Assembly: GCA_031216915.1 (NCBI GenBank)
Contig: CM062289.1
Span: 20,624,520 to 20,688,519, forward strand
DNA from: Pictodentalium vernedei
Taxonomy: Eukaryota; Mollusca; Scaphopoda; Dentaliida; Dentaliidae
Direction: 5' to 3'
DNA length: 64,000 nt
The notes under the pieces were generated by a model. The model was not told the origin of the DNA. It did no database searches and saw nothing but the letters and a program-made list of their open reading frames with translations. The position numbers and the translations under genes were made by a program. Every line of letters starts with the position of its first letter. The first letter of the stretch is position 1. Shown here piece after piece: positions 35,911 through 45,568 of this stretch.

Positions 35911-36417
35911 ATTGCTCGAGAAAAGCTAGGGAACGAGAGGGTGAGCTAACGGGCAAATTAACAGCTTAACTGTGGCCTTCTACCTGAAAGGACTGCCTTC
36001 ACCAACTCAACCAAAATTACATCACATCTAAATACGGTAGAAACCTAAACAGGCTCGAGAATAAATAGGGAACGAGAAGGTGAGTTAACAGGCAGATTAA
36101 CAGCTTAACTGTGGCCTTCTACCAGAAAGGGCTGCCTTCGCCGACTCAACTAAAATTAGATCACGTCTAAACACTGTATAACACTAAAACTGCTCGAGTA
36201 AAACTAGGGAACGAGAAGGTGAGCTAACAGGCAGATTAATAGCTTAACTGTGGCCTTCTACCAGAAATGGCTGCCTTCACCGACTCAACCAAAATTACAT
36301 CAGGTTTAAATACTGTATAAAACTAAACATGCTCGAGAATAAACAGGGAACGAGAAGGTGAGCTAACAGGCAGATTAACAGCTTAACCGTGGCCTTCTAC
36401 CAGAAAGGACTGCCTTC
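35905..36417 (+). repeat. 139-bp tandem repeats, LINE-B 3' UTR
   Basis: GGGAACGAGAAGGTGAG recurs at 35929, 36068, 36207 and 36346, exactly 139 bp apart. Each unit also has GGCCTTCTACCAGAAAGG and GACTCAACC. They follow the RT stop directly, so they form the 3' UTR. The last unit is cut after ACTGCCTTC at ~36417, and its continuation (ACCGACTCAG) is found at ~38741 on the far side of LINE-C. Confidence 0.92.
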
Positions 36418-36582
36418 TATCTATCTATCTATCTTCCACTTATGTCGAACCCCTCGCGGGGACATAGACATTCGGCGCGTCAGCCACAAAGAATGTTAGA
36501 GAAGTATAGTAACAGGCCTAAAGCTATATACAGATAAGATCAGTAAAATTTGGTTAAAAAGTAAAAGCTGGAGGAAGCAAGG

Positions 36583-37605
36583 CTACGGTAAGACATGATC
36601 AATATGACTAACAGCCATATTGAACTGCTCAGGGGTAAGGAGGGAGGGGATATGAGGTGGGAGGGCATTCCAATGATATACAGTCCTAGGGAAGAATGAG
36701 TACTTGCAGTAGTCTGTGGTTGATGTAATTTGTCTGTAGCACCTTGGGTGGTTATGGCGAGATCTTCTTGTTATCGGGCTTAGATAGCCGTCAATGGGGA
36801 TAGCAACTAGATTGTGTGTTATTTTGTACATGAGGGACAGTCTAGAGTCAATACGCCGGAGGTCCAGATATCGCCATTTAAGTGTCTGGAGCATTTCTGT
36901 GACACTAGATGTGCGTCTGAAGTCAGATTTTACCCAGCGCTCAGATCTTCTTTGGACTGCTTCAAGTTGGTCGATTTGGGTTTGGGTGTAAGGAGACCAG
37001 ACTTCAGAGCTGTATTCCAACTGGGGTCGAATCAGGGTTTGGTAAGCCATGGATTTAAGGGGCTCAGATTTTACTTTTAAGTTTCTGCAAAGAAAACCAA
37101 GCGTTTGATTTGCCTTTTTTGTTGCTCTGCTTAGGTGTGTATCCCAGGAGAGATCGTCTGAGATGTTCACGCCAAGGTATTTAGCCGATGAAGTTGATTG
37201 TAACAGGGTATTATGTAAAAGGTATTTGGAGGGTATAGGATGTTTCCTTCTAGTGACATGTATAACTTGGCATTTTGAAGGATTGAATTGCATATCCCAG
37301 TCCATTTCCCATTTTTCTAAGGTTGCCCGATCGTTTTGAAGGGTCATTGACTGATTTACGCAAGTGAGTGACAAGTATATAGCAGTATCGTCTGCAAAAA
37401 GGCACACTTTGGATTGGATGTCTTGGGGAAGATCGTTTATATATGCTAGAAAGAGCTGTGGACCAAGCACGGACCACTGGGGGACTCCAGATGAGACCGG
37501 TATGGGTTCCGACCATGTGCCGTTTAGAATTACGGATCGAGAACGGTTATCTAGGAAGCTTTTAATCCATTTGAGGGTTTGGCCGCGTATTCCATAGTTG
37601 TGCAT
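36583..37605 (-). CDS. LINE-C ORF2: RT palm to C-terminus
   Basis: This is an uninterrupted 340-codon frame. It reads the palm with SSGVPQWSVLGPQLFLAYI (normally PQGS; the glycine is tryptophan here), the catalytic FADDTAIYL (residues 70-78), YLGVNISDDLSWDTH and RPQLEYSSEVWSP, then a C-terminal tail with DLRRIDSRLSLMYKI and SFFPRTVYHWNALP. That arrangement is typical of CR1/L2/Jockey-type LINEs. The PQWS change is likely inactivating. Confidence 0.92.
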   Translation of the reverse strand: MHNYGIRGQTLKWIKSFLDNRSRSVILNGTWSEPIPVSSGVPQWSVLGPQLFLAYINDLPQDIQSKVCLFADDTAIYLSLTCVNQSMTLQNDRATLEKWEMDWDMQFNPSKCQVIHVTRRKHPIPSKYLLHNTLLQSTSSAKYLGVNISDDLSWDTHLSRATKKANQTLGFLCRNLKVKSEPLKSMAYQTLIRPQLEYSSEVWSPYTQTQIDQLEAVQRRSERWVKSDFRRTSSVTEMLQTLKWRYLDLRRIDSRLSLMYKITHNLVAIPIDGYLSPITRRSRHNHPRCYRQITSTTDYCKYSFFPRTVYHWNALPPHIPSLLTPEQFNMAVSHIDHVLP

Positions 37606-38686
37606 TTCAGTAGGACTTTCTCATGGCTGACTTTATCAAAGGCCTTACTAAAGTCTAGTAAAATTAGGTCGGTTTGCTTTTTGTTATATACTGATAGGAG
37701 GAGGTCTTTTACAAGCATTACTAGTTGGGTTACACAGGATCTCTTTTCTCGGAAACCGTGCTGTAGGTGGTATAGGATGGCAAGGTTTGTAAAATGTTTG
37801 ATGATTGGGGATGAGACAATATGTTCCAGTGTTTTGCAGAGTACACATGTCAGGGATATGGGCCGATAATTGGCAGGATCTGACTTGTCACCCTTCTTGA
37901 CAATGGGCGCTACGTTTGCAGTTTTCCACTGGGAAGGTAACGATCCCTCATCGATGGATTTTTGAAAGATTTTTTCAATAATTGGTGAAAGTTCCGTTTG
38001 TGTTTTGAGTACTATGGGTTTGATTGGATCAGGCCCGCGTGCCTTGTGTGGTTTTAAATTTGATAGGAGTTTTTCAATACCATTTGCACTTATGTTAATG
38101 TCTGGCATTCTGGGAGATGTTTGATATTCAAGCAGAGATATTTCTTTGCGATCAAGCATATCTTGAATTCTTGTTTTGCAATAAGAAGCTAGGCTCAGTG
38201 GGCATTTGGGGCTAAAAACAGATTGGAACTGTTTATTTAACACTGTGGCCTTTGATTTTTCATCATAGTTCAATATGTTTTGGAATTTTAAGGGGGGAAG
38301 GGATGCCGAGTCTTGTTCGGGGTGTTTAAGGAGAGAGTAGAACCTCTTAGTGTTTGGTTTGGCATTGGGAGAATCACCTGTCTGCTTAACGTTAAGAATA
38401 TCTTCGAGGTATAGTTGGTGAGCATCTTTTGTTTTTTTCCGAACAAGGTGCTTGAGGTCCAAGAATTTCTTTCGGTCAGATGGCTTATTTGACTTTCTGT
38501 GTTTTTAAAGGCCCTATCACGCTTTCTGATGGTTCTCTTCAGGCTCTGGTTTACCCAGGGAAGGTGGTCTCGCGTGGAGGACATATTGGATGGAATGAAT
38601 TTTTCTGATAGTTTATTTAGGGTGGATGAGAAGCTCTCCCAAAGTCTTTCTATATCCAGGGTGGAATATTTGTCCCCTCTTAGCAT
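37551..38686 (-). pseudogene. LINE-C ORF2: linker and RT fingers
   Basis: 38288-38686 carries the basic linker after the endonuclease (HLPWVNQSLKRTIRKRDRA). A frame change near 38480 leads into a 303-codon frame (37551-38462) with the RT fingers: KPHKARGPDPIKPIVLK, LPSQWKTANVAPIVKKGDK, NYRPISLTC, HGFREKRSC, and DLILLDFSKAFDKVSHEKVLLK (first catalytic Asp). The frame shifts near 37600 before the palm. Confidence 0.9.
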
Positions 38687-38735
38687 ATCCTGGTGGTAAT
38701 CTAGTATGGAACATTTGAATTTTTCCCAGTTAGCC

Positions 38736-39568
38736 TTTTTACCGACTCAGCTTAAACTATATCATAATCCTATCCAATGACTGCATTAAACTAAAGGTAC
38801 TACTTTTATTTTTTATTTTTCTTTGTTTTAAGTATTCTAATGAAAACTAATTCTGCCTTCTTCTTTTAAGCAGGTACACAGAAGACGTTTTTTGATGAGC
38901 ACCCCAATAACCGCTTTGGAAACTGTAACCGTTATGGAAATTGCTACCCCCTGGTTCCAGAATATCCTCCACTCCATCCCTAGAAGTGGTCAACCACTTC
39001 AAGGGAGGCGAGCGTTGGTCTTGCGTCCCGCCTCTGCCCCCTTTTGTAAAGCGTCCACATTGCGCATTTTCTGTCCCACCCAAATAGGATTATAATCCAG
39101 GCCTGCCCCCGAACCAGGAAAGTTCGGGTCTTCTTCTGGTGGTCCCCGAAAGGGGTCGTTGTTGCTTTCTTCCTAGACGTCCTACCACACAATCAGAGAC
39201 AGCCTGAGGCAGACTATACTTGCCAGTGATGGCCATCATTCGAAATCATCTCCTAAGGGGCAGACTATACATGCCTGAAAATCTAAAACTACTGCACCAT
39301 CGGGGCGAGGTAGTACTTTGTGAGAGGACCCAACCTCCCACACTGGTCCTCACCCGAGGGTTCATCCTACTCCAATCAACGAAGCCATCCACTCGCCACG
39401 CCGTAACCGGAGACAGCTGCCGAGTACCTGAACCCTTCCCTCCTTCAACACGCCTCGACATGAGTAAAGGAACCATATACAGTCACTGGGGTCGAAAGGG
39501 GCTTGCTCCCCAAACCGTCCCTGCGCGCCTTCGGCGCGTGAAACCATTCCATCCACATAAGGAGTACT
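38736..39568. other. Remainder of LINE-B 3' UTR, then element interior
   Basis: ACCGACTCAGCTTAAACTATATCA at 38740 resumes the interrupted 139-bp unit, diverged. Further right no gene is recognised. CCTGCGCGCCTTCGGCGCG near 39521 is also found near 61010 and 62425, so it is a dispersed repeat. Confidence 0.55.
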
Positions 39569-39838
39569 TTGCATGGTGCTGGAAATTTTAGTTTGTCAGT
39601 TGATGCCAGGAAATTATCGGTGAGGCACGAAACCTGGATTGGTTTGACAGCCGACCAACGTGACAGACGACTGAGACGTTTACTTAATTATGTTCAAGAC
39701 AAGTCGACAACTCAGACTTCAACAGACGGACGCCTGACTATTCCTAAAACAACAGCTATAGCCAAGAAGCCAGGACAAAACCGGGTGGAAACATCAAAAA
39801 CCCAAACCACAGGCTCCAAGAAAATAAAGCTGGTGTAA
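39569..39838 (+). pseudogene. C-terminal coding remnant shared by two elements
   Basis: An 89-codon frame contains an arginine-rich helix (LTADQRDRRLRRLLNYVQ), then TDGRLTIPKTTAI and a basic end before a stop. A homologous stretch at ~52400-52490 (TDGRLIIPKNCS, lysine-rich, then stop) lies in the other large inverted-repeat element. It is followed there too by the GTCTGTTTCCGATGACGG block. I infer the 3' end of a gene once carried by this element family, possibly its transposase. I do not recognise the family. Confidence 0.45.
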
Positions 39839-40139
39839 CCAGTGCAAAAAAGCCCCCCGCCCCCCGTCCCCAACCTCCCCCCCCAAAAAAAAATAAAATG
39901 AGCAGAAACAATAAATCTGCCACACAAAAACATTTTTAAAAAAATGAGTAACAAAGAAACCTGCAGAAATAATAGTAACGTTCAAATGATGTTACAGAGC
40001 GCGGCAGCCAAAGTGCACTGCTCGCGGTAGCGAAAAGTTGCACCGCAGCGGTATCAAAAAATATGCACCGTATAGCAGGAGATGTTCGAAACACACTGCT
40101 GACAGTAGCCAAAAGGCACTGCTATGTCGAAAAAGACAA

Positions 40140-40290
40140 AGAAGCCGAAATCGGTCTGTTTCCGATGACGGATTAAGATTCCAATTATGGAATACAGTGT
40201 CCACTTTCAAAAATAAGTGAATATATTAGGTGACGGATAAGATTCCAAATATGGAACAACCTAAGGCTGGGACAGCTGGCACCATTAACT
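40140..40290 (+). repeat. Element-interior repeat retaining empty insertion sites
   Basis: The block GTCTGTTTCCGATGACGG ... GATTCCAA-TATGGAACAACC ... GGGACAGCTGGCACC is repeated with variation at 52555-52618 and 55465-55860. This copy is uninterrupted at AAGTGAATATATTAGGTGA (the site occupied by the MITE at 55525) and at GGGACAGCTGGCACCAT (the site occupied by the 52619-55464 element). Confidence 0.85.
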
Positions 40291-40334
40291 GATCACTACA
40301 CAGAAATGCGCACCGATATGCATGACAAAAGAAC

Positions 40335-40515
40335 AGACAATTTTAAACCAACCAAGTCTACATGTATGACTTTCAGGTCCAAAGCCCCGGTAAATGGTGA
40401 TGGGAATTGTATGTACCAGTATAGGCGACAAAAGAACAGACAAATTTAAACCAGCCAAGTCCATGACTTGTAGGTCCAAAGCCCTGGTAAATGGTGATGG
40501 GAATTGTGTTTCTAT
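40335..40515 (+). repeat. ~95-bp tandem units near the right end
   Basis: Two units share AAACCAGCCAAGTC, TTGTAGGTCCAAAGCCC and GGTAAATGGTGATGGGAATT. The same units occur twice at 56608-56800, just inside the right end of the 51626-57166 element, linking the two families. Confidence 0.88.
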
Positions 40516-40831
40516 ATTTAAAAAAACAAATTTAAAGTCTATGTGATGCAGCGCAGACACTAAATACCGAGCTGCGATAGCGTGTTAATTGGATTTCTGT
40601 GTTCAACCTTGTAAATACCGAGCTGAAGTTTTCGACGGGCGCGTTATACTCTAATGTTTATAAATCATCCAATTTTACCCCAACTTGCCCCAAATTGATA
40701 TTTTACATTTAAATAACCTCTATATACCATATTATGCCCTTTATTTTGCCTAATATGCCTTATTTTTCTACTGCTCGGTTCTGCTCGGTTCTGCTCGGTA
40801 TAGCTCGGCATTTAGTATGACCCTATATTCT

Positions 40832-41119
40832 CGATATGTTCAAGTGCGAGTTGTAAAGCTTTAACTTCAGCTGTGAAAATAGAACTTTGATTCGGTATTC
40901 TGATTGAAGTGACATGATCATCAGTGACAACAGCTGATGATACCTTGTACCAAATTTTGATCCATCTCTATAGATCCTTGTATATGCACTATACTTTGAC
41001 TTAATTTCAGCATATTTCTGCTTAAATAGCAGACAATTTGTTTCAGACTTTTTAGTAGATGCAAGGTCCAAAATAACTGTTGGCTTTTTTAAGATGCCAA
41101 GGGGGAGTTTGTGGTTCAC
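40832..41119 (-). pseudogene. LINE-A RNase H domain, 5' half
   Basis: The translation contains AYTRIYRDGSKFG (normally YTDGSK, first catalytic Asp of RNase H) and an alanine-poor helix. The frame ends at the junction with the 6.9-kb element. The missing half is at 33607-33911. Confidence 0.82.
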
Positions 41120-41751
41120 GGTTCAATTTTATTGTAACTGGCTCAATTTTGACGGACTCCATATGAGGTTTAATTCTGATTCTCAATGGAGGGATGTGTT
41201 TCTGATGATTGTTCAAAAATTCCATACTTTCAGGTTCTGAGACACAATTGTATTCAGGATTGGACGGATTAGAAAGAAGTTTTGAAACATATTGGAGTGA
41301 AAGTTTAATTCTGTGCTTCTCAAGAGAAGGCTCCTCAGCCTCAACAAGCATTGAATCTACCGGTGATGTTCTAAAAGCACCAAGGCTGATTCTTATGCCA
41401 CTATTATGAATGGCATCAAGAGGTTTGAGATATGACTTTTTTGCAGAACCGTAAACCACACAGCCATAATCTAATTTTGATCTGACAAGTGATCTATACA
41501 GATCTATACAGATGGATCAAGGTGCTACCAACTACCTTCAAGAGGTTCAGTGCCCTTTTACATTTTGCCTTTAGTTGTTTTATATGAGGAGTGAAATTCA
41601 GCTTGTTGTCAAACAACAAACCTAAGAATTTCACTTCTTTGACAACTTTAATAGGCCTACTATCAATCTTTAACTCCGGATCGAGATGATGTTTCCGAAG
41701 CTTACAAAAATGAACACAATTTGTTTTCATCTGTGAAAATTTAAAACCCAT
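41052..41751 (-). pseudogene. LINE-A ORF2: thumb and connection
   Basis: Two frames cover the part after the palm. 41494-41751 has FSQMKTNCVHFCK, VKFLGLLFDNKLNFTPHI. 41052-41459 has YGSAKKSYLKPLDAIHNSGIRI, GAFRTSP and EAEEPSLEKHR. These match the order seen between RT and RNase H in I/Nimb-type LINEs. A small duplication (GATCTATACA twice) lies at the frame break near 41500. Confidence 0.87.
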
Positions 41752-42544
41752 TGGCCCATTTTTGAATTTTGTTTAAGCACAGCTGAAGTTTGCGCTCTAT
41801 AGCATTCATTTTCTTGCTGCTGTAGCAGATTAAAAAATCATCTACATACAACGAAGAATCTACCATATTCTCAATTGCTTCGATGATGCTATTAATTTTC
41901 ACCGAAAAAAGGGTAACAGATAAGATACTACCCTGCGGAACCCCCAATTTCTGTTTGTGTGGATCAGATAACGTTGATCCAACACGGTCCTTTAAAAGGT
42001 TTTCAATAAAAAGGGGCATACGCCCTCTCAACCCCATGTTAAAAAGATCTTTTAAAATCCCATACGTCCATGTTGTATCATATGCCTTCTCCAGATCAAA
42101 GAAGATGGCGACCACATGTTCTTTTCTGATGAAGGCATTTCTAATAAACGTTTCAAGTCTGACCAAATGATCCACAGTACTTCTCTGGCCTCTGAAACCA
42201 CACTGAACATCCGCAAGCAGATTGTTCGATTCCAGAAACCAGACAAGTCGATCATTGATCATCCTCTCCATGGTTTTGCACAGACAACTGGTTAAGGCAA
42301 TAGGTCTGTCATTGCTTGGGTTGCTGTGATCTTTATCAGGCTTAGGAATAGGAATTATTGTTGCTTTATGCCAGGATGGTGGAAACTGGCCTGTCACCCA
42401 AATGCCATTAAAAATTGATAACAAAAGTTCTAGTGAAGATTGAGGCAGATGCTTTAAAATTTGATAGTGAATTTCATCGGGACCCGTGGCAGTATCCTTT
42501 GCTCTATGTAAAGAGTTATTTAACTTCCACAGAGAAAGGTTCAT
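41741..42544 (-). CDS. LINE-A ORF2: reverse transcriptase core
   Basis: An uninterrupted 267-codon frame contains the RT fingers and palm: TATGPDEIHYQILKHL (about residues 18-33), FPPSWHKATIIPIPKPDKD, RPIALTSCLCKTMERMI, FFDLEKAYDTTW (first catalytic Asp near 150), GVPQGSILSVTLF and the catalytic SLYVDDFLI (YVDD at 233-236). All palm catalytic residues look intact. The enzyme would copy LINE RNA at the nicked target. The flanking parts of ORF2 are in other frames. Confidence 0.92.
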   Translation of the reverse strand: MNLSLWKLNNSLHRAKDTATGPDEIHYQILKHLPQSSLELLLSIFNGIWVTGQFPPSWHKATIIPIPKPDKDHSNPSNDRPIALTSCLCKTMERMINDRLVWFLESNNLLADVQCGFRGQRSTVDHLVRLETFIRNAFIRKEHVVAIFFDLEKAYDTTWTYGILKDLFNMGLRGRMPLFIENLLKDRVGSTLSDPHKQKLGVPQGSILSVTLFSVKINSIIEAIENMVDSSLYVDDFLICYSSKKMNAIERKLQLCLNKIQKWANGF

Positions 42545-43850
42545 TGTAATCCTCTAGATTATTGGAGGTAACTTTGATCTTTTGTTTTTCTTGCTGCTTT
42601 TTAATTTTGATAAATTCTAGATTACAATTTTCAGACGACAAATGTTTCGAAAATATGGAGGCCAAAGTGTTTGAAATTTCTGTTATAGATGTAATTAGGG
42701 TGTTGTTTTCCTTCAGGTGCTGTACAGTTGATTTTGTTTCTTTTCCTTTAATCTTTTTAATCATTTTCCAAATTTTAGTGATAGGCGTGTTTTGGTTAAT
42801 TTTAGAAACATAAGTTTCCCAAGAATTCTTCTTTTTTTTGTTTTATAAGTCGTCTTGTTTTTGCCTGATTTATGTGTAGTCTATCTAAATTATGTGTAGA
42901 TGGTGACTTGTTAAATTCCCGTTCAGTTTTCTTACAGTCCTTTATAGCCTGTTTACATTCATTATCAAACCATGGTTTGGTGAAACGTTTCGGATTTGCC
43001 GAGGTTTTAGAGATGACTGTGTTTGCAATATCAAACAACTCGTTTGTAAAATGTTCTATTTGATCAGCACTGTCCTGAAATTTCTCCTGTGTGAGGCATT
43101 CAGAACAAATTGACGAGAAAATGTCCCAGTCAGCCTTTTTAAAGTTCCACTGGGGCACTCTCTCATCATCTGCCGGAACTACACTTTCCAACACAATTGG
43201 AAAGTGATCACTCCCGCACAAGTCATCTTCTACTATCTAAGAGACATCAAGGAAGAGAGAAGGGCATGCAATTGTAAGATCAGTTGATGTGTATGAACCG
43301 GATGCAGGGTGCAGGCAAGTATCTGACCCATCATTAAACAAACACAAGTCATATTTTGTAACCAGTTCTTCTATTGTTTTGCCTTTCAGGTCTTCGTTGC
43401 TGCAGGAATCACCCCAAAGAGGGCTATAGCATTAAAATCCCCCAACAAAATGTACGGAGTTGGGAGCTGATGAATCAGATGTTCAAGATCAGTCAGCTGA
43501 AGTGGTTTATTTGGAGACACAAAAATTGAACATGACGTGACTGTCTTGTTTAAGGTCAGGCATATTGCTACAGCCTGTACATTTGATTGTAAAGGTACAG
43601 CACTGTGAATAAGTCGTTTCTGACTAAGACAGATGTTCCCCGTACATGAAGGTCATTTCATCTGCCCAAGCATTATACGAGGGATAGCCCCTGAAAACAG
43701 AATGATCATTTTAGTTAGGTTTCTTCGGGAGTGTTTCCTGTAAGCAAAAAGTAGCAGGTTTATATTTTTGACATAAAAGGCCAAGTTCATTAAAATTTGC
43801 CTTAAAACCTCGGCAATTCCATTGTATTAATTTCGTATTATTTGTATTAT
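42545..43850 (-). pseudogene. LINE-A ORF2: endonuclease and linker, eroded
   Basis: From 43850 the - strand reads LIQWNCRGFKANF, the first block of an APE endonuclease, then LQETL (catalytic Glu). The middle is eroded by frameshifts, and at 43221 the frame resumes with CGSDHFPIVL (final His block). 42802-43221 continues into the linker with RFTKPWFDNECKQAIKDCKK, and 42516-42764 is the rest of the linker. The endonuclease is not intact. Confidence 0.85.
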
Positions 43851-44743
43851 CCATGTTTAGTTGGAGATTTGGACAGTGGACGTATGGGCGAAATTACCAC
43901 AGGAGGTTTCCTAGGAGATTTTCTGTTTGGAGACCCTCCCTGAGACAAAGTCAGGTTCATTTTGCTTGAGAAGGTGGTGTTGATGCATTCATCAATATCC
44001 ATATCTTGCACGCCTTCGAAAATGTTTGAAGCAACATTTTTTTGATATTTTGGAGTTCTGTTTGAAGTTAACTTTCGCTGTTCCTTATCTTTGCACTTTT
44101 GCTCTCTATTGTATTTCCTTCTCTGACTCTGACTAAGATTTTGTAGTTCTGGTTGTGGTTTAGTTTGATCTTTTTTCTGGTCTAGTGTTGTTTCTTTTCC
44201 TTTAATCTCAATTGTTTTAGTTGCATTTGGATCTTTCTTTGTATTGTTGTTTGATTTTTCTGCTGTTATTGGTGTAGTGGTCGGAGTTTGAGTTGATTTC
44301 AGTTCGGTTTCTTGAGATTGTGAAATTGTAAAAGAGTCTATCAAAGTTGACAGAACACTGTCGTTCAACCAAGTATGTTGTGTTTGGCACGCAATAGATT
44401 TAGTGTGAACTTTTTGAGTGACTTTGGTTGCATATGTTGTTGACGAACTCATACCAGGCATTGATGTAACTATTTCTCTGGCTTCTTTAAAACTTATCTG
44501 TTTCTCACATTTAATTTTTTGTATATATTTTTCTTTTTTCCATACAGGGCACTCCTTTGATGATGCAGTATGGTTGCCCTGACAGTTACAGCAATTGACG
44601 GTGTTTTTACATGGGTCCTGATGTTGTTGACCACATTTATAACATGTTTCTTTTCCCCTGCAGCTATTTTGTCCATGGCCATATTTTTGACATTTGAAGC
44701 ATCGAAGTGGATTTGGAATATACAAATCCACTTTGATGTTCAT
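43847..44743 (-). CDS. LINE-A ORF1: CCHC zinc-knuckle protein, C-terminal part
   Basis: A 298-codon frame begins with a cluster of zinc knuckles: CFKCQKYGHGQNSC, CYKCGQQHQDPC and CNCQGNHTASSKEC (residues ~16-65). A long lysine/glutamine/threonine-rich basic tail follows. Gag-like ORF1 proteins of I/Jockey-type LINEs bind element RNA through such knuckles. It ends right before the ORF2 start near 43850. The N-terminal part is in another frame at 44941-45369, with erosion between. Confidence 0.87.
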   Translation of the reverse strand: MNIKVDLYIPNPLRCFKCQKYGHGQNSCRGKETCYKCGQQHQDPCKNTVNCCNCQGNHTASSKECPVWKKEKYIQKIKCEKQISFKEAREIVTSMPGMSSSTTYATKVTQKVHTKSIACQTQHTWLNDSVLSTLIDSFTISQSQETELKSTQTPTTTPITAEKSNNNTKKDPNATKTIEIKGKETTLDQKKDQTKPQPELQNLSQSQRRKYNREQKCKDKEQRKLTSNRTPKYQKNVASNIFEGVQDMDIDECINTTFSSKMNLTLSQGGSPNRKSPRKPPVVISPIRPLSKSPTKHG

Positions 44744-44940
44744 GTAACCGACCTTGATAGATTTTGGTGGTTTTACAGTTTCAAATGTAAATATATATGT
44801 GTTTGTTTTTACTTTGATTCCATCTTTTCGTATCTCTATTCTTTTTACGTCACTTACACCTTGTCATTTTCATTCTGTTTTGATTTCTAATTCATCTATG
44901 CCAGAGATTTCTTTAGTTCTTACCACACCTTTGCTGCTAG

Positions 44941-45369
44941 TTAATGTCCTATGGGGGAAACTTTGACCTTTAAATATAATAGTTTGGTTGTCTGCAATAA
45001 ATTTTTTGCCTGATTTTCTCTGTTGCATTCTATCAACAGCCTTCCTGATCGTAATTTCTTCACATTGTTGACAGTGCCCGCAATTCCTTTGATAGCCTTC
45101 TCCAGACCAAATGGATTTAAGTTGGGTGCTGATTTCCCTTCTTCATCAGAATATATAATAACAAATTTTGGCCAAGAATTATATTGATTGATTACTTGTT
45201 CAGCGTCAGAATCAGAATATCCCCGTTTTTGTATTTTGTGATTTAGATTTTCCATGTTGTAGTGTATTAAAATTCTTCTGTTTATGGCTCTCGCCCTTAC
45301 TCTGAGCCCAACCTTGGGGGTTATGTCACGGAATTCCAGCGAACAACACCAAGAGTGCATGAACAGCAT
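44941..45369 (-). pseudogene. LINE-A ORF1: N-terminal part
   Basis: The translation has KFVIIYSDEEGKSAPNLNPF, GLEKAIKGIAGTVNNVKKLRSGRLLIEC and ENQAKNLL, the layout of the RRM-like region that precedes the knuckles in Jockey/I-type ORF1. An internal ATG near 45255 is a more likely start than the first ATG of the frame. Frameshifts at 44750-44940 separate it from the knuckles. Confidence 0.75.
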
Positions 45370-45568
45370 ATTCCCCCAACGTTGATGCTAATGCTTACTG
45401 CTGGAGGATTGACCCGTCGAGTGTTTGGGAAGTGCCAGGTCGTGGTGGTCATTCAACCAATCATTCTGTGTAACTTTAGCTATGACAGTGGCTACAACGA
45501 ATTGGTGCAGACAGCACAACAAAACAGTGTATGTTAAAAAGGTTAAGTGTTTGACCGCCGAGGTGGTA
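45370..45568. other. Non-coding spacer (LINE-A 5' UTR or host)
   Basis: No gene is seen. The LINE-A 5' end should lie in or just before this stretch. Confidence 0.45.

Larger units (their letters stand above)
36418..38735 (-). mobile_element. LINE-C, 5'-truncated, inserted in LINE-B 3' UTR
   Basis: The - strand 3' end is a (GATA)n tail at 36418-36434, and the 5' end is truncated near 38735 in the endonuclease-RT linker. Target sequence GCCTT is seen at both junctions (36412-36416 and near 38731), a plausible short duplication. Only one or two frame changes are seen, so this is probably the youngest layer of the nest. Confidence 0.85.
33920..40823. mobile_element. 6.9-kb inverted-repeat element inserted in LINE-A
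   Basis: The outer ~275 bp at each end are inverted copies (33920-34194 and 40548-40823), starting CGGTCGTACTAAATACC at the left and GGGTCATACTAAATGCC at the right. The flanks are TATATTCC (33912-33919) and TATATTCT (40824-40831), an 8-bp duplication with one change. The terminal repeats carry iterated ACCGAGCAG motifs, with extra copies at the right end. The right interior shares several blocks with the element at 51626-57166. Most of the length is later insertions (LINE-B and LINE-C). Confidence 0.87.
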
